Assembly (NCBI GenBank): GCA_002102555.1
Contig: MCFL01000076.1
Location: 1-64,000 of the forward strand
Direction: 5' to 3'
Source of the DNA: Catenaria anguillulae PL171
Taxonomy: Eukaryota > Blastocladiomycota > Blastocladiomycetes > Blastocladiales > Catenariaceae
DNA length: 64,000 nucleotides
Made by a program: the position numbers and the translations under genes. Shown here piece by piece: positions 32,601-44,435 of this stretch. A model generated the notes under the pieces. It saw nothing but the letters and a program-made list of their open reading frames with translations. It was not told where the DNA came from and searched no databases. Within the stretch, counting starts at the first letter, position 1, and every line of letters starts with the position of its first letter.

Positions 32601-33737
32601 GCATGCACGGTTTGTGGAAGAGAGCGAGTATCAGGTGGTGGAGAGACGCATGTTTTTGGCACCCAGGGCCAGGTACAACCCCGAGGAGTTGGCAGGCATG
32701 ACCAAGGACGCAAAGTTGATTTTGCAGGCAAAGAGTTATTTGGGCTATTCTTTGGATCAATGGTTTGATCATCTCATGCTGGTACGCGCGTTGAATTTTG
32801 CTCTCAAGTTACTGGTGGGTTTCTTAACACTCTGTCGACATGTATCCAGTATTGTGTCGCCCTCGTGAAAAATTTCCAATCCGATCTCGCATTCAAAGTG
32901 CTGCACGACGTTGCCGACGCAAACATCTTTTGGCACGACAACGACAAGATGGTCCGCATGCACATCATTGGCGTGTCACTGGCCGTTGCCGCGCAAAGGC
33001 CCAATGACGCGGCCCAGTACGCCCGCTGGCTCGTCATGAACCATCCGTACACGAGCAATGTATACCGCATTTACGCAGCAAGCATGTGTTCGGGCACGAG
33101 GGACCGCCTGGCGTTTGCAAGCACAAATTGTCAAAAGTTTTTCAAGCGCATGCTGGTGCAACGGTTTTCGGGCACGATTCGCACGAGCATGACGCCGGCC
33201 GAGGTCGAAATGTACGGCGCCAACCCTTTGCTGCCCGTCAAGGACGAACCCGAGCGCATGTGGTCTGCGAAACCGCTGTTGCTGACACTCTACGGGCACA
33301 TTTTGTCGTGTGCCGCGAGCTATTTGCCTGCCATCACCCACTATGTCCGCGCATACGCCTTGTCGCCAACGGATCCCATGGTCAACTTTGCCCTGGGCAG
33401 CGCATACTTGCACCGTGCAATGCAGCGCAAGTCGGACAATCGCCATTTGCAGATTGCGCAAGGGTTAGCCTTTATGTTTCGGTACGCCGAGTATGCGACG
33501 CACCCAAAAGTGTTGGTCATGTACAATTTGGGGCGCGCGTTTCATCAGATTGGCCTCGTGCCGCTCGCATCGAGGTATTATCGGTTGGCGCTCGAGGAGT
33601 CGGCAAGCGAGGTGGATGTGGAGGACGAGGTTAGGAGGTATGCGAGGTATGCGGCGTACAATTTGGCGCTCGTGTATCAGCAGAGTAATTCGGTTGTGTT
33701 GGCGAGGAGGATCATGCAGGAGTATTTGACGGTGTGA
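29647..33737 (+). CDS. TFIIIC TPR subunit (Sfc4/TFC4/GTF3C3)
   Basis: Exons 29647-32781 and 32850-33737 (intron 68 nt, GTACGC to CCAG, phase 0) give 1340 residues. This subunit scaffolds TFIIIC on tRNA and 5S promoters and recruits TFIIIB. The N-terminal 200 residues are strongly acidic (EGDGDDNDDGDDNED), followed by a basic patch (RRSRARARKSRSGGKGRRGG). TPR units begin near 270: YILAAQSAYFDHNLDAAMAA, RLMGIIHESRGDMQRAM, AHLIPKDYDIWRKVAVFA, MMHCYRKAMGADP. A second TPR block after about residue 1035 includes FALGSAYLHRAMQRKSDNR and YNLALVYQQSNSV. Between them near residue 825 is an AT-hook-like KRGRPKGSGRK. A 35-nt alternative intron (32815-32849) also keeps frame and would insert 11 residues. 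Confidence 0.88.
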
Positions 33738-34111
33738 CCAAGTTTGATTGTGTGTTGGAAAGTAGCCAGTGCACTCCCCAGTGTCTTTTGGTCGTTACTG
33801 TCCTATCTCTGTAGTTCTTGGATGCTCGAGCACTTGAAGCGAGAAAAATGGTCGCACTGGCAATCTCACTCTCATTAGCTGGAGAAATCGACAGCTTTGC
33901 TTGGCCAGAGGTGAAATCTTTCTACAGGCACGCGTTCCTGCAGAGAGCTGGCGGTTCCCAGAATGCATCGAGCTGAGGACTTTGTGTTGACCGCGTCAGC
34001 GTCACGCACACTGTACTCACACTTGAATTGCAGAAGCCTGAATGAAATGGATCTCTCCTCCCATGCCAACCCAGCGCAATATGCCGACATCAAGAATCCC
34101 ACCCCACCGCA
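33738..34111. other. Intergenic
   Basis: 3' flank of the TFIIIC gene and promoter of the ankyrin-like gene. No further feature recognised. Confidence 0.5.
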
Positions 34112-36511
34112 ATGACCCGACCCAAAGCATCACCCTCATCGCCACTCGCTACACTGGCGGCGCGGTCGCCATCGATGCTGCACGAGCTGGCCGAACCCAT
34201 TTTGGCCCTGGCCATCCACCTCGTCGCCCGCTCCTCACTGTGGCACCCTCTAGCCATTGTTCGACCGCTCAACGTCATCTCTCGCAAGCATGCGCCGCTC
34301 CTGACCCAAGTCGCCCTCTCACAGCTCCCGCGTATCGACATGATCACCGCAACCCGTGCCGGCGACGCCGACCTATTGAATCTCATGGTCCAGTGGAGCA
34401 ACCGCCCACGTGGCCGGCCGCTGCGATACAAATCATCGGATGTGGTACAGGCGGCCATGCGATCGGGCAACATCCAAGTGATTGAATGGTGGCAAGCCCG
34501 GCACATGGTCGACTATTTCTTTGTGTGGCCGCGGGATGCCATTTCAGAAGCCGTTCGGTGTGGGCATGTGCATGTGCTTGATTGGTGGCAAAATCGAGGC
34601 ATGCCCGGATTCCGGCCGTCTACGTTTGTGCAAGAGTTCGTTGGGGTCGCAAGCGCAGCGGGACATGTGCAAGTATTGGACTGGTTGCTGAAACATGTTA
34701 ATGCGACTGTGCTGAAGGCAGGCGAGAGCGAGGCGCTATGGCCGTTCGATCAAGCGTTTGGGCGAGTGGACGGGCCAGCGCATTGCGATGTCATGGGCCA
34801 GGCTGCGCAGTTTGGTCATGTGGATGTCTTGGAATGGTGGATGTGCAAGTCGTCGCAAGCGTTGGTGGCGCGGCCAACTTTGCATTCCGTGTTTCGTGTG
34901 GCCGTGTGGAAGAAGCATCTGGACGTGCTGGAGTGGTGCAAGATGTATCCGAACACGGTCGAGCAGAGGCACACTGGCGGCAATTCGTTCAAGAGCATTG
35001 GGGAGTGGACGATAACGCTTGTGCAACATGGGATGATTGGGTGGGTGGATACGCTGTCAATCGAACTGAACGACCACGAGCGCCAGTCCCTGTGCGATAA
35101 TGCATACGCCAGCATGCGGGCGCTGAGGTGGACGCTGGAAAGAGGTTGGATTGGTGGCGAGCCGGCTCTGACGTGTTTGGAATTGGCAATTCGCACAGCG
35201 GGCGATTTCAGTTTGGAATTGCTCGAATGGCTCCACACAAAGCTTGACGAGGTGCTAATCGACTCTCACGCAATGAAGCAAGTGGACTTGTGCTTGGCAG
35301 CCGTCAAAGGTGGTCACGTCGAAGTGCTTGACTGGTTGGTGGCGCATGGTCATGCCCTTCAAGAACACAATATCGATGAATACTTTGTGGAAGCAAGTCA
35401 TTTTGGCCATGCTCGCCTGTTGGATCAGATACTGAAACACGCGCCGTTCTCAAATCCTGATCACGAGCTGTTGCGCATTGTGTTGACACGACAAGTGATG
35501 GATGTGGCCACCGTCAAAGGATCAATATCTGTCTTGGAATGGTGGGCAACACAAATTCAGTCGTTGATATCGCAGTTCGACCCATTCAAAACCCTTTACA
35601 AGGATATGCCCGATTTCATGCGCATGCAGTTTCAATTGCAGGACGCGCTGGGCATTGCAAGCGTGAATGGACACGCGGATGTGGTTGAATGGTGGCTGCT
35701 CAGAGCCAGCCGGCCGGCACAAGCGCTCGGAAAGTGGTTTCCAACGCGCGGAGGCATGGTCAAGGAGATTGTCGCCAAAGTGTGTGGGAGTTCTGATGTG
35801 CAAACGGAGGAGCAGCGGATGCGGATCTTGACCGCGTGGGGTTGGCACGACATGGTTGACATGGGCACACGGGAAGGTCGATGGTATGCTTATGAGTACC
35901 ATGTGGAGTGCATTCAAGCGGCCAGTATGAAAGGCAACATTCACGTGCTTGACTGGTTGCTCAATACTGCGTGTGTCGGCATCAACGAGTTTGGTAAGGT
36001 ATTCAGCGGCCAAGCTGTTGAATTCATTCACAACAAGCTCATTGGCCAAGCAAGCTCACGGTCGCTGCTTTGGTATTGGGCCAATGTGCCATTGACCCGC
36101 GGGATGCCTAATAATGGTGGATCAGACTATGTGGACCCCGTGGATGTCTACATTCTCGAGCACATGCTCAAGGTTCCGAACGCTATTCGTTCGAAAAGCA
36201 ATAGTTCCAAGTTCATTCGCAAGCTGTCGCGTGAAGGCCATGTTGCGACGCTCCAATACTTGAAGCGCCAAGGGATTCTGACTGTCCAACACTTGAGCAT
36301 TGCAAGCGAGGAGGCATTGGTTGCGGCGACAAGGGCCAATCGGATCGAGGTCCTCGAGTGGTGGAGGCGGGCATCCGGTGTGGCAGTTCGGTTCCCATGT
36401 GACAAGGCGAGCTGGGGAGACGTGTATGCGTTGAGGGAAGTGATGGACTGGTGGATCGAGTCCGGATTGTATCAAGAAGTGGAGCTGGAAGAGGACGATG
36501 AACCATTATAA
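34112..36511 (+). CDS. Large ankyrin-like repeat protein, copy 1
   Basis: 799 residues in one exon. An N-terminal helical region (LAEPILALAIHLVARSSLW) is followed by about 20 degenerate ankyrin-like units with a strong signature: a small residue, GH(V/I), then (V/D)VL(D/E)WW or WL, for example GNIQVIEWWQARH, GHVHVLDWWQNRG, GHVEVLDWLVAHG and GHADVVEWWLLRA. The Trp-Trp after VLDW is not in consensus ankyrins, so this is a lineage-specific repeat type. No signal peptide, membrane segment or catalytic domain. The first 140 codons are nearly identical in DNA to the paralogue at 44436-46862, while later parts are clearly diverged. Probably a protein-binding scaffold; no partner can be named. Confidence 0.82.
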   Translation: MTRPKASPSSPLATLAARSPSMLHELAEPILALAIHLVARSSLWHPLAIVRPLNVISRKHAPLLTQVALSQLPRIDMITATRAGDADLLNLMVQWSNRPRGRPLRYKSSDVVQAAMRSGNIQVIEWWQARHMVDYFFVWPRDAISEAVRCGHVHVLDWWQNRGMPGFRPSTFVQEFVGVASAAGHVQVLDWLLKHVNATVLKAGESEALWPFDQAFGRVDGPAHCDVMGQAAQFGHVDVLEWWMCKSSQALVARPTLHSVFRVAVWKKHLDVLEWCKMYPNTVEQRHTGGNSFKSIGEWTITLVQHGMIGWVDTLSIELNDHERQSLCDNAYASMRALRWTLERGWIGGEPALTCLELAIRTAGDFSLELLEWLHTKLDEVLIDSHAMKQVDLCLAAVKGGHVEVLDWLVAHGHALQEHNIDEYFVEASHFGHARLLDQILKHAPFSNPDHELLRIVLTRQVMDVATVKGSISVLEWWATQIQSLISQFDPFKTLYKDMPDFMRMQFQLQDALGIASVNGHADVVEWWLLRASRPAQALGKWFPTRGGMVKEIVAKVCGSSDVQTEEQRMRILTAWGWHDMVDMGTREGRWYAYEYHVECIQAASMKGNIHVLDWLLNTACVGINEFGKVFSGQAVEFIHNKLIGQASSRSLLWYWANVPLTRGMPNNGGSDYVDPVDVYILEHMLKVPNAIRSKSNSSKFIRKLSREGHVATLQYLKRQGILTVQHLSIASEEALVAATRANRIEVLEWWRRASGVAVRFPCDKASWGDVYALREVMDWWIESGLYQEVELEEDDEPL

Positions 36512-37136
36512 GTTGTACTTGAGTGTATCTATCAATGCATTGCGAATCACCAGAACCGACTTTGAGCAGTGTATGTTCGGTGAGACGGTTGCGTCTCACC
36601 TTTCACGCAAACATTGAGTTTGGATGCTCGCTCACAATCACCATGATTCAATACATCAACTATATGTGTGGTAAAGAGACGACAACAGACAGCAGGCGAC
36701 ACAATCTCAATTGCGGCATAGCTCAATCAACACAGGTGCTCTGCCTTTGCCTGAATTGCGACGGGCCTCGTTGCATTGTGCTGGCCGTTGTTGGAGTACG
36801 GGGAGTCAACAAATACATTCAGCTTCATGGCTCCTTATTGGCAGGTCCGCATTGGAAGCGCTCGAATATCGAGGGTGGACAGTCAATTCAAGATCGGTCA
36901 ATCCGGGGCTGGGCTTGCTAGACACGGCGGGCTTGTTCCTGATGAGGTTGTGCGACTTATCGTAGCTGCCTCCTTCCAAGGGAACCGAGGGAGGGAAATC
37001 GAGTGCGAAAAAAGATAATGCAGTTGCTTGCTGTCGAGGTAATCGCGGCTGCGTTTGAACGTGAGGGCAGGCCCGTCATACTGAAGGACTTGCCTCGATA
37101 TCGTGAAGGATTTCGCCGCGATATCGTTGAGAGCTG
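36512..37136. other. Intergenic
   Basis: No gene recognised. A GATATCG pair around 37097-37127 forms a short inverted repeat. Confidence 0.45.
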
Positions 37137-37957
37137 ATGTACTCGTGGGCGAGACTGGGAATCACCATCCAGCTCGGCGCGTACAAAATCGGCGCACCGA
37201 TCGACACATTGATCGTCAAGAACAGGATCGGCGGCCCTTGGCGTCCAATTGTGGCGGCGCGGTGGAGACGGCGGCCGACGGAAGAGCTTCCTGTCGCTCG
37301 TGGCCCATTGCCGCCTGCCAAGGTATGTAGGTGTGTCCCACTGCACCCTGGGCTGCTCTATCTCAGTCCGCCAGCCCGCTTACGTGCGCTGCCCGATACT
37401 CCCAACCCGACCACGTGTCGATCGCCCAATCTCACTCCAAGTTTCGCAGTTGTGAGCACCTCAAGCCAGCATTGTCCGCCATTCACGCTGCTGTTTCTGG
37501 CCGCCGATACAGTCCGCTCGCTCTGGTACCCGTAGCGGGAGGCGACTCTTATCCACCCAACCCCATGCCGCCAGCGCTACGGTTCCTCAACCCGCCAAGG
37601 GGACGACCGCCAGCCCCTCATGGACCAAGGCTTGCTATGCAGCACCTGTACGAGTCATTCACAAGCATTCGCATGGTATGTATGTTTTTCGTTCATTCGG
37701 TCTCTAATGCCTTCCTCAATTGTGATCCACCATTCCTAATTGCTTTATGGTACAAGTGTACATGCATTTTGCCACCTGGGACACGCCTCGCGATTGACAG
37801 CGACTCGAGCCGGTTGGCTTGGTTGGATGGGCAAATGCGGCGGACCGAGGGGCCATCCGACACTGATGATGCGCTGGTTGACGAGTGGCACCATGACTTA
37901 ATGCTGCGGCTTCACTTGATTTTCATCCGCATTTTGCGCGAGACAAAATTGTGTTAG
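37137..37957 (+). CDS. Hypothetical protein, three exons
   Basis: Proposed exons 37137-37322, 37367-37675 and 37757-37957 give 231 residues. Both introns (44 and 81 nt) are phase 0, with donors GTATGTAGG and GTATGTATG and acceptors CTCAG and ACAAG. Exon 1 reads YSWARLGITIQLGAYKIG and IVKNRIGGPWRPIVAARW. Exon 2 is Pro/Arg-rich (LRFLNPPRGRPPAPHGP) then MQHLYESFTSIRM. Exon 3 has LAIDSDSSRLAWLDGQMRR and ends in a helix (LMLRLHLIFIRILRETKLC). No family is recognised. The true start may be further upstream. Two good splice pairs that keep frame across three frames are the main support. Confidence 0.45.
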
Positions 37958-38230
37958 CCATGTTGGCATGGTGGGAGTTGGATGGAATCGTACGCTGGAA
38001 GTGTATTATTTAATAACCACCAGTTGCCTCATTTATTCTTGCCTGTCGCTCACATCCTGTCCTATAGGCGTATCCTTGTTCAATCCTTGCGCTACAAAGT
38101 TGGATAACGCAATTGACACTCAAGAAGTCGCAGCGCTCATCCAAAGCGACTGCCATGCCGACTCGGACCCCGTCAAAGTTTGCCCAAGGAATGCTGTCTC
38201 GATCCCCATTCAACGTTCCAGTCAACTACG

Positions 38231-38981
38231 ATGACGACCTCGATCCCGGCAATCCATCCACCGTCGGTCGCATTTCGATCTCGGCCGCTGTCACACATCC
38301 CTGTGCTGCCGGAATCTATCTCAAATGCGTATGGCCCGACCGACTTACCACCAACCGAGACGGCGGCGACATCATCCACCACGTCGTCCTCCGTGCGCAA
38401 TGCAATCGCTCCTTGGCCGCCTGCCGTCGTCAATCCGTCCTTTCCGCCTGATGCAATGCAACCCGACTCGCATCAGCGGAGTTTCACATCGTTGACTGGT
38501 GTGCAACTTGGGCACGCTCCCCTTGCTGCCCATTATGCATTTCCGAATCAATTGGACGCTCACCACCTGGATGCGGACCTTGACTCAACGCATGTGATAC
38601 CCGATGATTGTTCCGGCCTCCTCGATCAGTCCTCTCCTCAAGACTGTCGCGCAATTTGCGCGCACAACGATCGTTTGCGCAGTTCGACAACAACAATCAC
38701 GTGCGCACACATATCCTCTTCTTTCAATTGTCGCTGTATTGACCTGCTGATTTATCTCCATCACTAGGCAATTGCATTCTTTTGCACGAGTGCCCACATT
38801 CCTGCCGAGAACAATCACATTCGACACCTTCGCTTTCCCTGCGCATTCTCGCGTTTTCAACCGACAATATATTGGCATTGAAGTCATCGAGCGATGCCGT
38901 GGACACATGTTGGACGCCGAACCCGCCAGATTCGAATCTGGCGACCACGGGCATGATGGGACAAAAGAAGATGGCTGTTGA
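38231..38981 (+). CDS. Hypothetical protein, two exons
   Basis: Exons 38231-38700 and 38768-38981 (intron 67 nt, GTGCGC to ACTAG, phase 2) give 227 residues. The first exon is Pro/Ser/Thr-rich (ESISNAYGPTDLPPTETA, then SSVRNAIAPWPPAVVNPSFP) and then FPNQLDAHHLDADLDSTHVI. The second reads FARVPTFLPRTITFDTFAFP and YIGIEVIERCRGHML. It is not recognised. Other frames in the same span also look partly coding (an ATG at 38155 opening VPVNYDDDLDPG, and a tail MAVEDLLSVAYRNGGYITF ending at 39030), so the model may be incomplete or the gene may be damaged. Confidence 0.35.
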
Positions 38982-39943
38982 AGATCTACTATCGGTTGCA
39001 TACCGCAATGGAGGGTACATAACATTCTGAGTGCGTCGGATGCTACAGAACACGGTGTTGTTGATTGCTGGTGCGGGTGCTAAGTGGAAAACGTAAGCAC
39101 TTAAGGCAATACTTCGCATACAGGAATTGTGTCAAAGCAAACCTTTAACCTGCCTCAACCTTGTGCATTGGGCGTTACCCCAGTTCCAACGTCAGGTAAA
39201 CTTGTAGTCATGATGTGGGTTCATGCCGACCAATATTGGAAAAGATTTCCGTTGCGACTAATGAGCACTCCAGGATCGGTCGTCATCTTTGGCATCTTTT
39301 GCTCCGCCACTCACAACGCATTCTCTCGTGGTGCCTTCGTGCAAGAAATGTACCTGCTTGAGAATGCCAACATGACGGGCTTTGGATTCGCACTGCCGCG
39401 GGTGCCTGCACATGCACGCACACGCCCACAAGATCACAACTCAATACATTCGAGAAGCCGATACTTCTATGTAGGCGCGAAGGGATTGTTGAGCCGTCCA
39501 ACGCTGGAAAGTGGCAAGCGTGGAGGCAAGATTAGCCGTCATGAGTATAGCACGGACATTTAACGGTCGAGAGAGGTTCGAGCTCAAATGAATGTGTTGT
39601 GTCCATCGGAGATATGTTACGGTGCGAGACGTGAGACATGCTGGAGAGCACGCCATGCGCCCGACTGTTGTCGCAGATCGGCTCATATGACTCGCATCGA
39701 TCGGGGTGCAGCAAATGCTGCTGGGAAGCGGTGCAAATGCCCGTGACCAGTCCCGGCAGATTGTCCGGTGAGTTTTGTTTTGTGATCCGTCACCATCGCC
39801 TCTCTTCTTGGCTTCTCTGATGGACAGTGTGGCCACCGTTTCCCAAGGCTTCAAGAAGCAACCATTCCCCCGCTGTCACCCCATCGTTAGCGAGCAAATC
39901 ACGCATCCTTCGCCTCGACGTGCCCACACCGATTCCACCCACA
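38982..39943. other. Intergenic, about 0.96 kb
   Basis: No supported gene. The last 40 bases are the leader of the TPP2 gene. Confidence 0.45.
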
Positions 39944-42900
39944 ATGAAACTGGACGCCTTCCCCGTCGCGGGCCTGCTGCCCAAGGAACCAACCCAGGCC
40001 TCGGCCCTGCTCACAAAGCACCCAGAATACGATGGCCGCGGCACCGTCATTGCCATCCTGGACACTGGTGTTTGCCCTATGGCCCCCGGACTTCAAGTAA
40101 CCACGGAAAATAAGCCCAAGATCATCGATATCATCGACTGCACTGGTCCGTACTTGCCGTATTGTATATGTGGCGTCGTGTGCTGTGTTGACTAACGGAC
40201 CGATGCACATGGAAATGTAGGTGCGGGCGATGTCTCCATGGGCGCTCCCATCGAGGCTGAGCTCCAACCCGTCGGCGACAACGAGGCCGAAAAAGTGCCT
40301 GCGCTCACGGGTGTGACGGGCCGCCGCCTGCTCCTGAACCCTGCCTGGACCGCCGCCAATCCATCGACCAAGTTCCGCCTGGGTCTCCTCCGCGGCTTCT
40401 CTGTCTTTGGCCCCGTGCTCGGCCGCGTCACAAAGGACCGCAAGGAAGAGTTCCTCAAACATCATGCCAAGCTCGAAGCCGCCGTGCAATCCGAGCTCGC
40501 TGCCCTGGCCACTGGCACCGACGCCGACAAGCAAAAGGACGTGCAAGATCGGCTCGATGCCCTCAAGCAACTGGCCGAAAAGTACGAGGATGCTGGTCCT
40601 GTGTACGATGTGGTTGCCTTTTACGACGGCACGCACTGGCGCGTGGTTGTGGACACGCTCGAGACTGGTGATTTGCGCGACCAGCCCGCGCTCGCAAGCT
40701 ACCGGTTCGAGGGCCAGCATCACCGTTTTGGCCACCTCGACAACCTCGCCTTCTCGGTCAACGTGTACGACCAAGGCGCGACTGTGTCCGTGGTGACGCT
40801 GTCTGGCTCGCACGGCACACACGTTGCTGGTATCGCCGCGGCCTGCCACCCAGAGGCACCTGAGCTCAACGGTATTGCCCCCGGCGCGCAAATCGTGTCG
40901 TTGCGCATTGGCGATACTCGCCTTGGCAGTATGGAGACGGGCGCTGCATTGTCGCGCGCCACGCTGGCCATGGTTCAAAACAAGGTGGACCTCGCCAACA
41001 TTTCGTACGGCGAAGCCTCACACGTGGCGGACGTCGGACGCTTCATTAACCTCTTGCGGGACGAGTGCATTAACAAGCACGGCATCGCCGTTGTTTCGTC
41101 CGCAGGTAACGCTGGGCCCGCACTCTCAACCGTGGGTGCCCCTGGCGGCACTACCGATGGCGTGATCTCTGTGGGTGCGCACGTTGGCCGCAGTCAAATG
41201 CTGGCCGAGTATGCCTTCTTGGGCGAAAAGACGGTGCCGGAGCGCGAGTACACGTGGACCAGTCGTGGCCCCGATGTCAGTGGTGGATGGGGCACCAGCA
41301 TTTATGCTCCTGGGTCCGCCATTACTTCGATTCCGTCGTACAGTTTGGCCGGGTACCAGCTCATGAATGGCACTTCGTACGTTTCTGCGCTTGTTTCGCC
41401 ATGTCATTTACGCATACCTTGCGGTTAGGTTAACCAACCAATATTCAGCATGTCGTCTCCCAACGCCTGCGGCAACCTTGCCCTGCTCATCTCGGGCTGG
41501 AAGCAAATGTTCCCGACATCGCCCAAGCCCACGCCCTACCGCATCCTGCGTGCCGTCCAACACACTGGCGTCCCCGTTGAAACCGACCCATTCAAGCGGC
41601 CGTTTGTGCAGATTGCCGACGCATGGGACTACCTCGTCGCACACAAGGACGACCCGACGCACGACGTGCACTTCAAGGTGTCGATTGGCGAGCACAAGAT
41701 GCGCGGTGTGTACTTGCGTGGTGTGGATGAGACGCATACGCCGTTTGCCGCGTCGGCCACCATCAAGCCCGTGTTCCCGACGCCCAGCGGTAATGCGGCC
41801 GAGGTCGTGTCGCAAGCCTACTTTACCGATTTGGACGTTCCCAACGCGGACGTGCCTGCTGTGCCCGAGGTTTCTGTGGCGGAAATCGACGCCGCCAACA
41901 AGCTCAAGCTCGACATGGACTTGCGCTTGGCCCTCATCCCTTCCCACCCGTGGATCCGTGTCCCGGCACATGCGCAAATGACGTCCGAGGGCCGCGTGAT
42001 TCCGCTCGAGGTGGACGCGCACTTGCTTGCTCCCGGTCTGCACGTGGGCAAGATTGAAGCCTGGGACACGGCAAAGCCGCACGCCAAGGGCCCGCTCGTG
42101 TCATTCCCCGTGACGGTGGCCAAGCCCTACAAGTTGGGCGACGAGGCTCAGGGCGTGATTGGATTCAACAACGTGGCCATGTCTCCCGGGCATTTGGAGC
42201 GCAAGTTTGTGGCCGTGCCCGACAATGCCAGCTTTGTCGACATTGCCGTGCGGTCGCGCCCGAACGCGCAAGGGTTGGGCGTGGCCACGGGCGCCAACAA
42301 GGTCAATTCGCCTGCACTGTTCCTTGTGCGCACTGTGCAGCTTGCCCCGCAGCGTCGGTACCCTGACTATGACCATGCGCACATGTACCGGTTGCGGCCC
42401 GAAGCCACGGGCAATGGCGACGTGTTTGAGGTGAAGCGTCAAAAGGTGGTTCCGGGCTTGACCATGGAGGTTGTTCTGGGCCAGTACTGGAACGCCACGG
42501 GCGAGCACATTGTCGATGTGGAGCTCACGTTCCACGGCATCACGCTTGCCCCCAGCATGCCCGGCGGTGTTGTGCAGGGCGACTTGATTACCCGCTTTGA
42601 GCTTGCGTCGACGGTGCGCCGCGAGGAAGACGTTGGCTTGTCTGTGTCGATTGACAATGTGCGCAAGTACATTCGCCCCACGACCGCAAACATTTCGCCC
42701 TTGTCGGCCAGCAGGGACATTACCCCAGATACGCGCCAAGTGTACCAGCTGGTGCAGTCGTACCCGCTCAAGGTGACGGACGCGGCCAGCGTTTCGCCTC
42801 GGTATGAGGGCATTGGTAATGTGCTGTACGATTTCCCGTGCGACGCATACTTGGTCTTGATTCACGATGCCGCGGGCCGGCTCATTGCCACGCACGACAT

Positions 42901-44011
42901 GTACGCCAAATCCATCAAGCTCGAAAAGGGCGGCGAGTACACGATCCGCACGCAGATCCGCCACGATGCCATTGGCGTGCTGGAAAAGCTCAAGGACTTG
43001 CCGCTGGCCGTGGACTTCCCCGCACCCAAGGCCTCAGTTGACTTGTATGGCAGCTTCAATGATGCCCTGACGCGTGGGTCAAAGTTGCCCGCAAAGCTCA
43101 AGCTCAACAAGGGCGACCGCCGCGCCGTGTTTGCCGTGATGCCCGCTGATGTCAAGGATGCAAAGCCTGGCGATGTTCTCGTGGCCTCGATTGGCGTGTC
43201 CGAGGGTGGAAAGTCAAAGATTGACGGCGGGTTTGCCCCGCTGTTGATTGCCGTGACCAACGCCAAGGCCAACTCGACCAACGGCAACGGTGCCGGAGCC
43301 AAGACCGCGGCGACCGCCACCGAGGAGCCCAAGCCCACGCTTGCCGAAAAGATTCGCGATGTGCAAATTGCACATCTCAAGACGCTCAAGGACGACAAGG
43401 AGGCCGCCGCTGCGCTTGCCACCGAAATCGATGCTGCGTTCCCGAACCACTTGCCCTTGCTTGAGGCCAAGCTCGAGCTTGCTGCGGGCACTCCGGCCGA
43501 CGAGCTGGTCGCTGCCGAGGCGCTTTTGGCGGCAATTGACCGCAAGGACCTTGCCGCCGACTTGGCCCTCACTGCCCATGAGAAAGAGCCGTCGGCTACC
43601 CGCAAGAGTGCCGAGGCACGCAAGGCAACGCTCGTCAAGGCCTTGCTCAAGCGCGCTTCGGCGCTTGTTGCCGTGGACGGTGCAGCACATGCTGACGTGA
43701 AGGCAGCCATTGACGAGTACAAGCAGTGGGCGTTGGACGCTGGCAAGCAAGATGCCATCCCGAGCTTTGATGCCCTCGCGCTGTTTGTTGCGCAGCTCGT
43801 CGAGGCTGGGTCGTTCGGTGCAGCGCTCAAGGCCGTCAACAAATACTTGGGCGAGACGGCGCCTGCAAAGGAGAATGTCGAGAGCATCAAGAAGGCGTTG
43901 GCCCTCAGGAGGGAAGTGCTCAGTAGGCTCGGGTGGATCGTGTATGTGGAGAACGAGAACAAATGGAGCTGGGTGCGGTTTCCGGCCGGAGGCGCCGTTG
44001 CGCCCTTCTGA
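39944..44011 (+). CDS. TPP2: Tripeptidyl peptidase II
   Basis: Exons 39944-40145, 40221-41376 and 41449-44011 (introns 75 and 72 nt) give 1306 residues. TPP2 is a giant cytosolic subtilisin-like exopeptidase that removes tripeptides from N-termini downstream of the proteasome. The catalytic triad is visible: Asp40 in VIAILDTGV, His265 in [14 protein letters not shown], and Ser453 in [12 protein letters not shown], with oxyanion region [20 protein letters not shown]. These positions are within a few residues of those in animal TPP2. The long insert between Asp and His typical of TPP2 is present. The C-terminal half has the TPP2 beta-rich and helical regions ([25 protein letters not shown]-like YPLKVTDA). 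The codon of Ser453 is itself split by the second intron (TC/C). Confidence 0.92.
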
Positions 44012-44435
44012 GCGTGTTGTCGTGTGTCGCTACCCATTACAGATGGATGTGCGGCCGCGTGCGCTGCTGCCTGTGCCCACTTGGTTGTCGTCGGCATTGA
44101 TGGCGAGGGCACATGAAGTCTTGGCGCACCAGTGTTGGATGGCCACGTCGTATCTGCATCCGGATCGTTTCTTGGAATGATTTCTTGTTCCTCTGTTTGT
44201 TTGTTTTTTTGCTTCCTTGGTTTGGCCGTCTCGCAACATCAAGGTAATCGTGTCGCTTTCTTCGTTTGCGTGTCACATGAGAATCAAGATATATTCATAC
44301 ACTGCTTTCTTTTCCTTTGCTCTCATCTCTTCTTTCCAGCCATGTCTGTACCATCGCCATTTGTCTCACATCAACTCTATTCGATTGCTCGGCGTTTGAA
44401 TGACTCAATGACGCCAACATGCAAACATCGCCGAC
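44012..44435. other. Convergent 3' flanks
   Basis: Spacer between TPP2 and the second ankyrin-like gene, T/C-rich on the plus strand (44175-44340). No gene recognised. Confidence 0.5.

Noticed and set aside
38925-38942. Perfect 18-bp palindrome around TTCGAA, like a tRNA T-arm
   Set aside because: With a 7-base loop the stem does not pair correctly (A opposite C at the closing pair), and no D-arm, anticodon arm or acceptor stem is found around it. It lies in the second exon of a proposed gene.
42862-44112. 416-codon open frame opposite TPP2
   Set aside because: Ala/Ser-rich antisense shadow; the plus strand carries the conserved TPP2 C-terminus.
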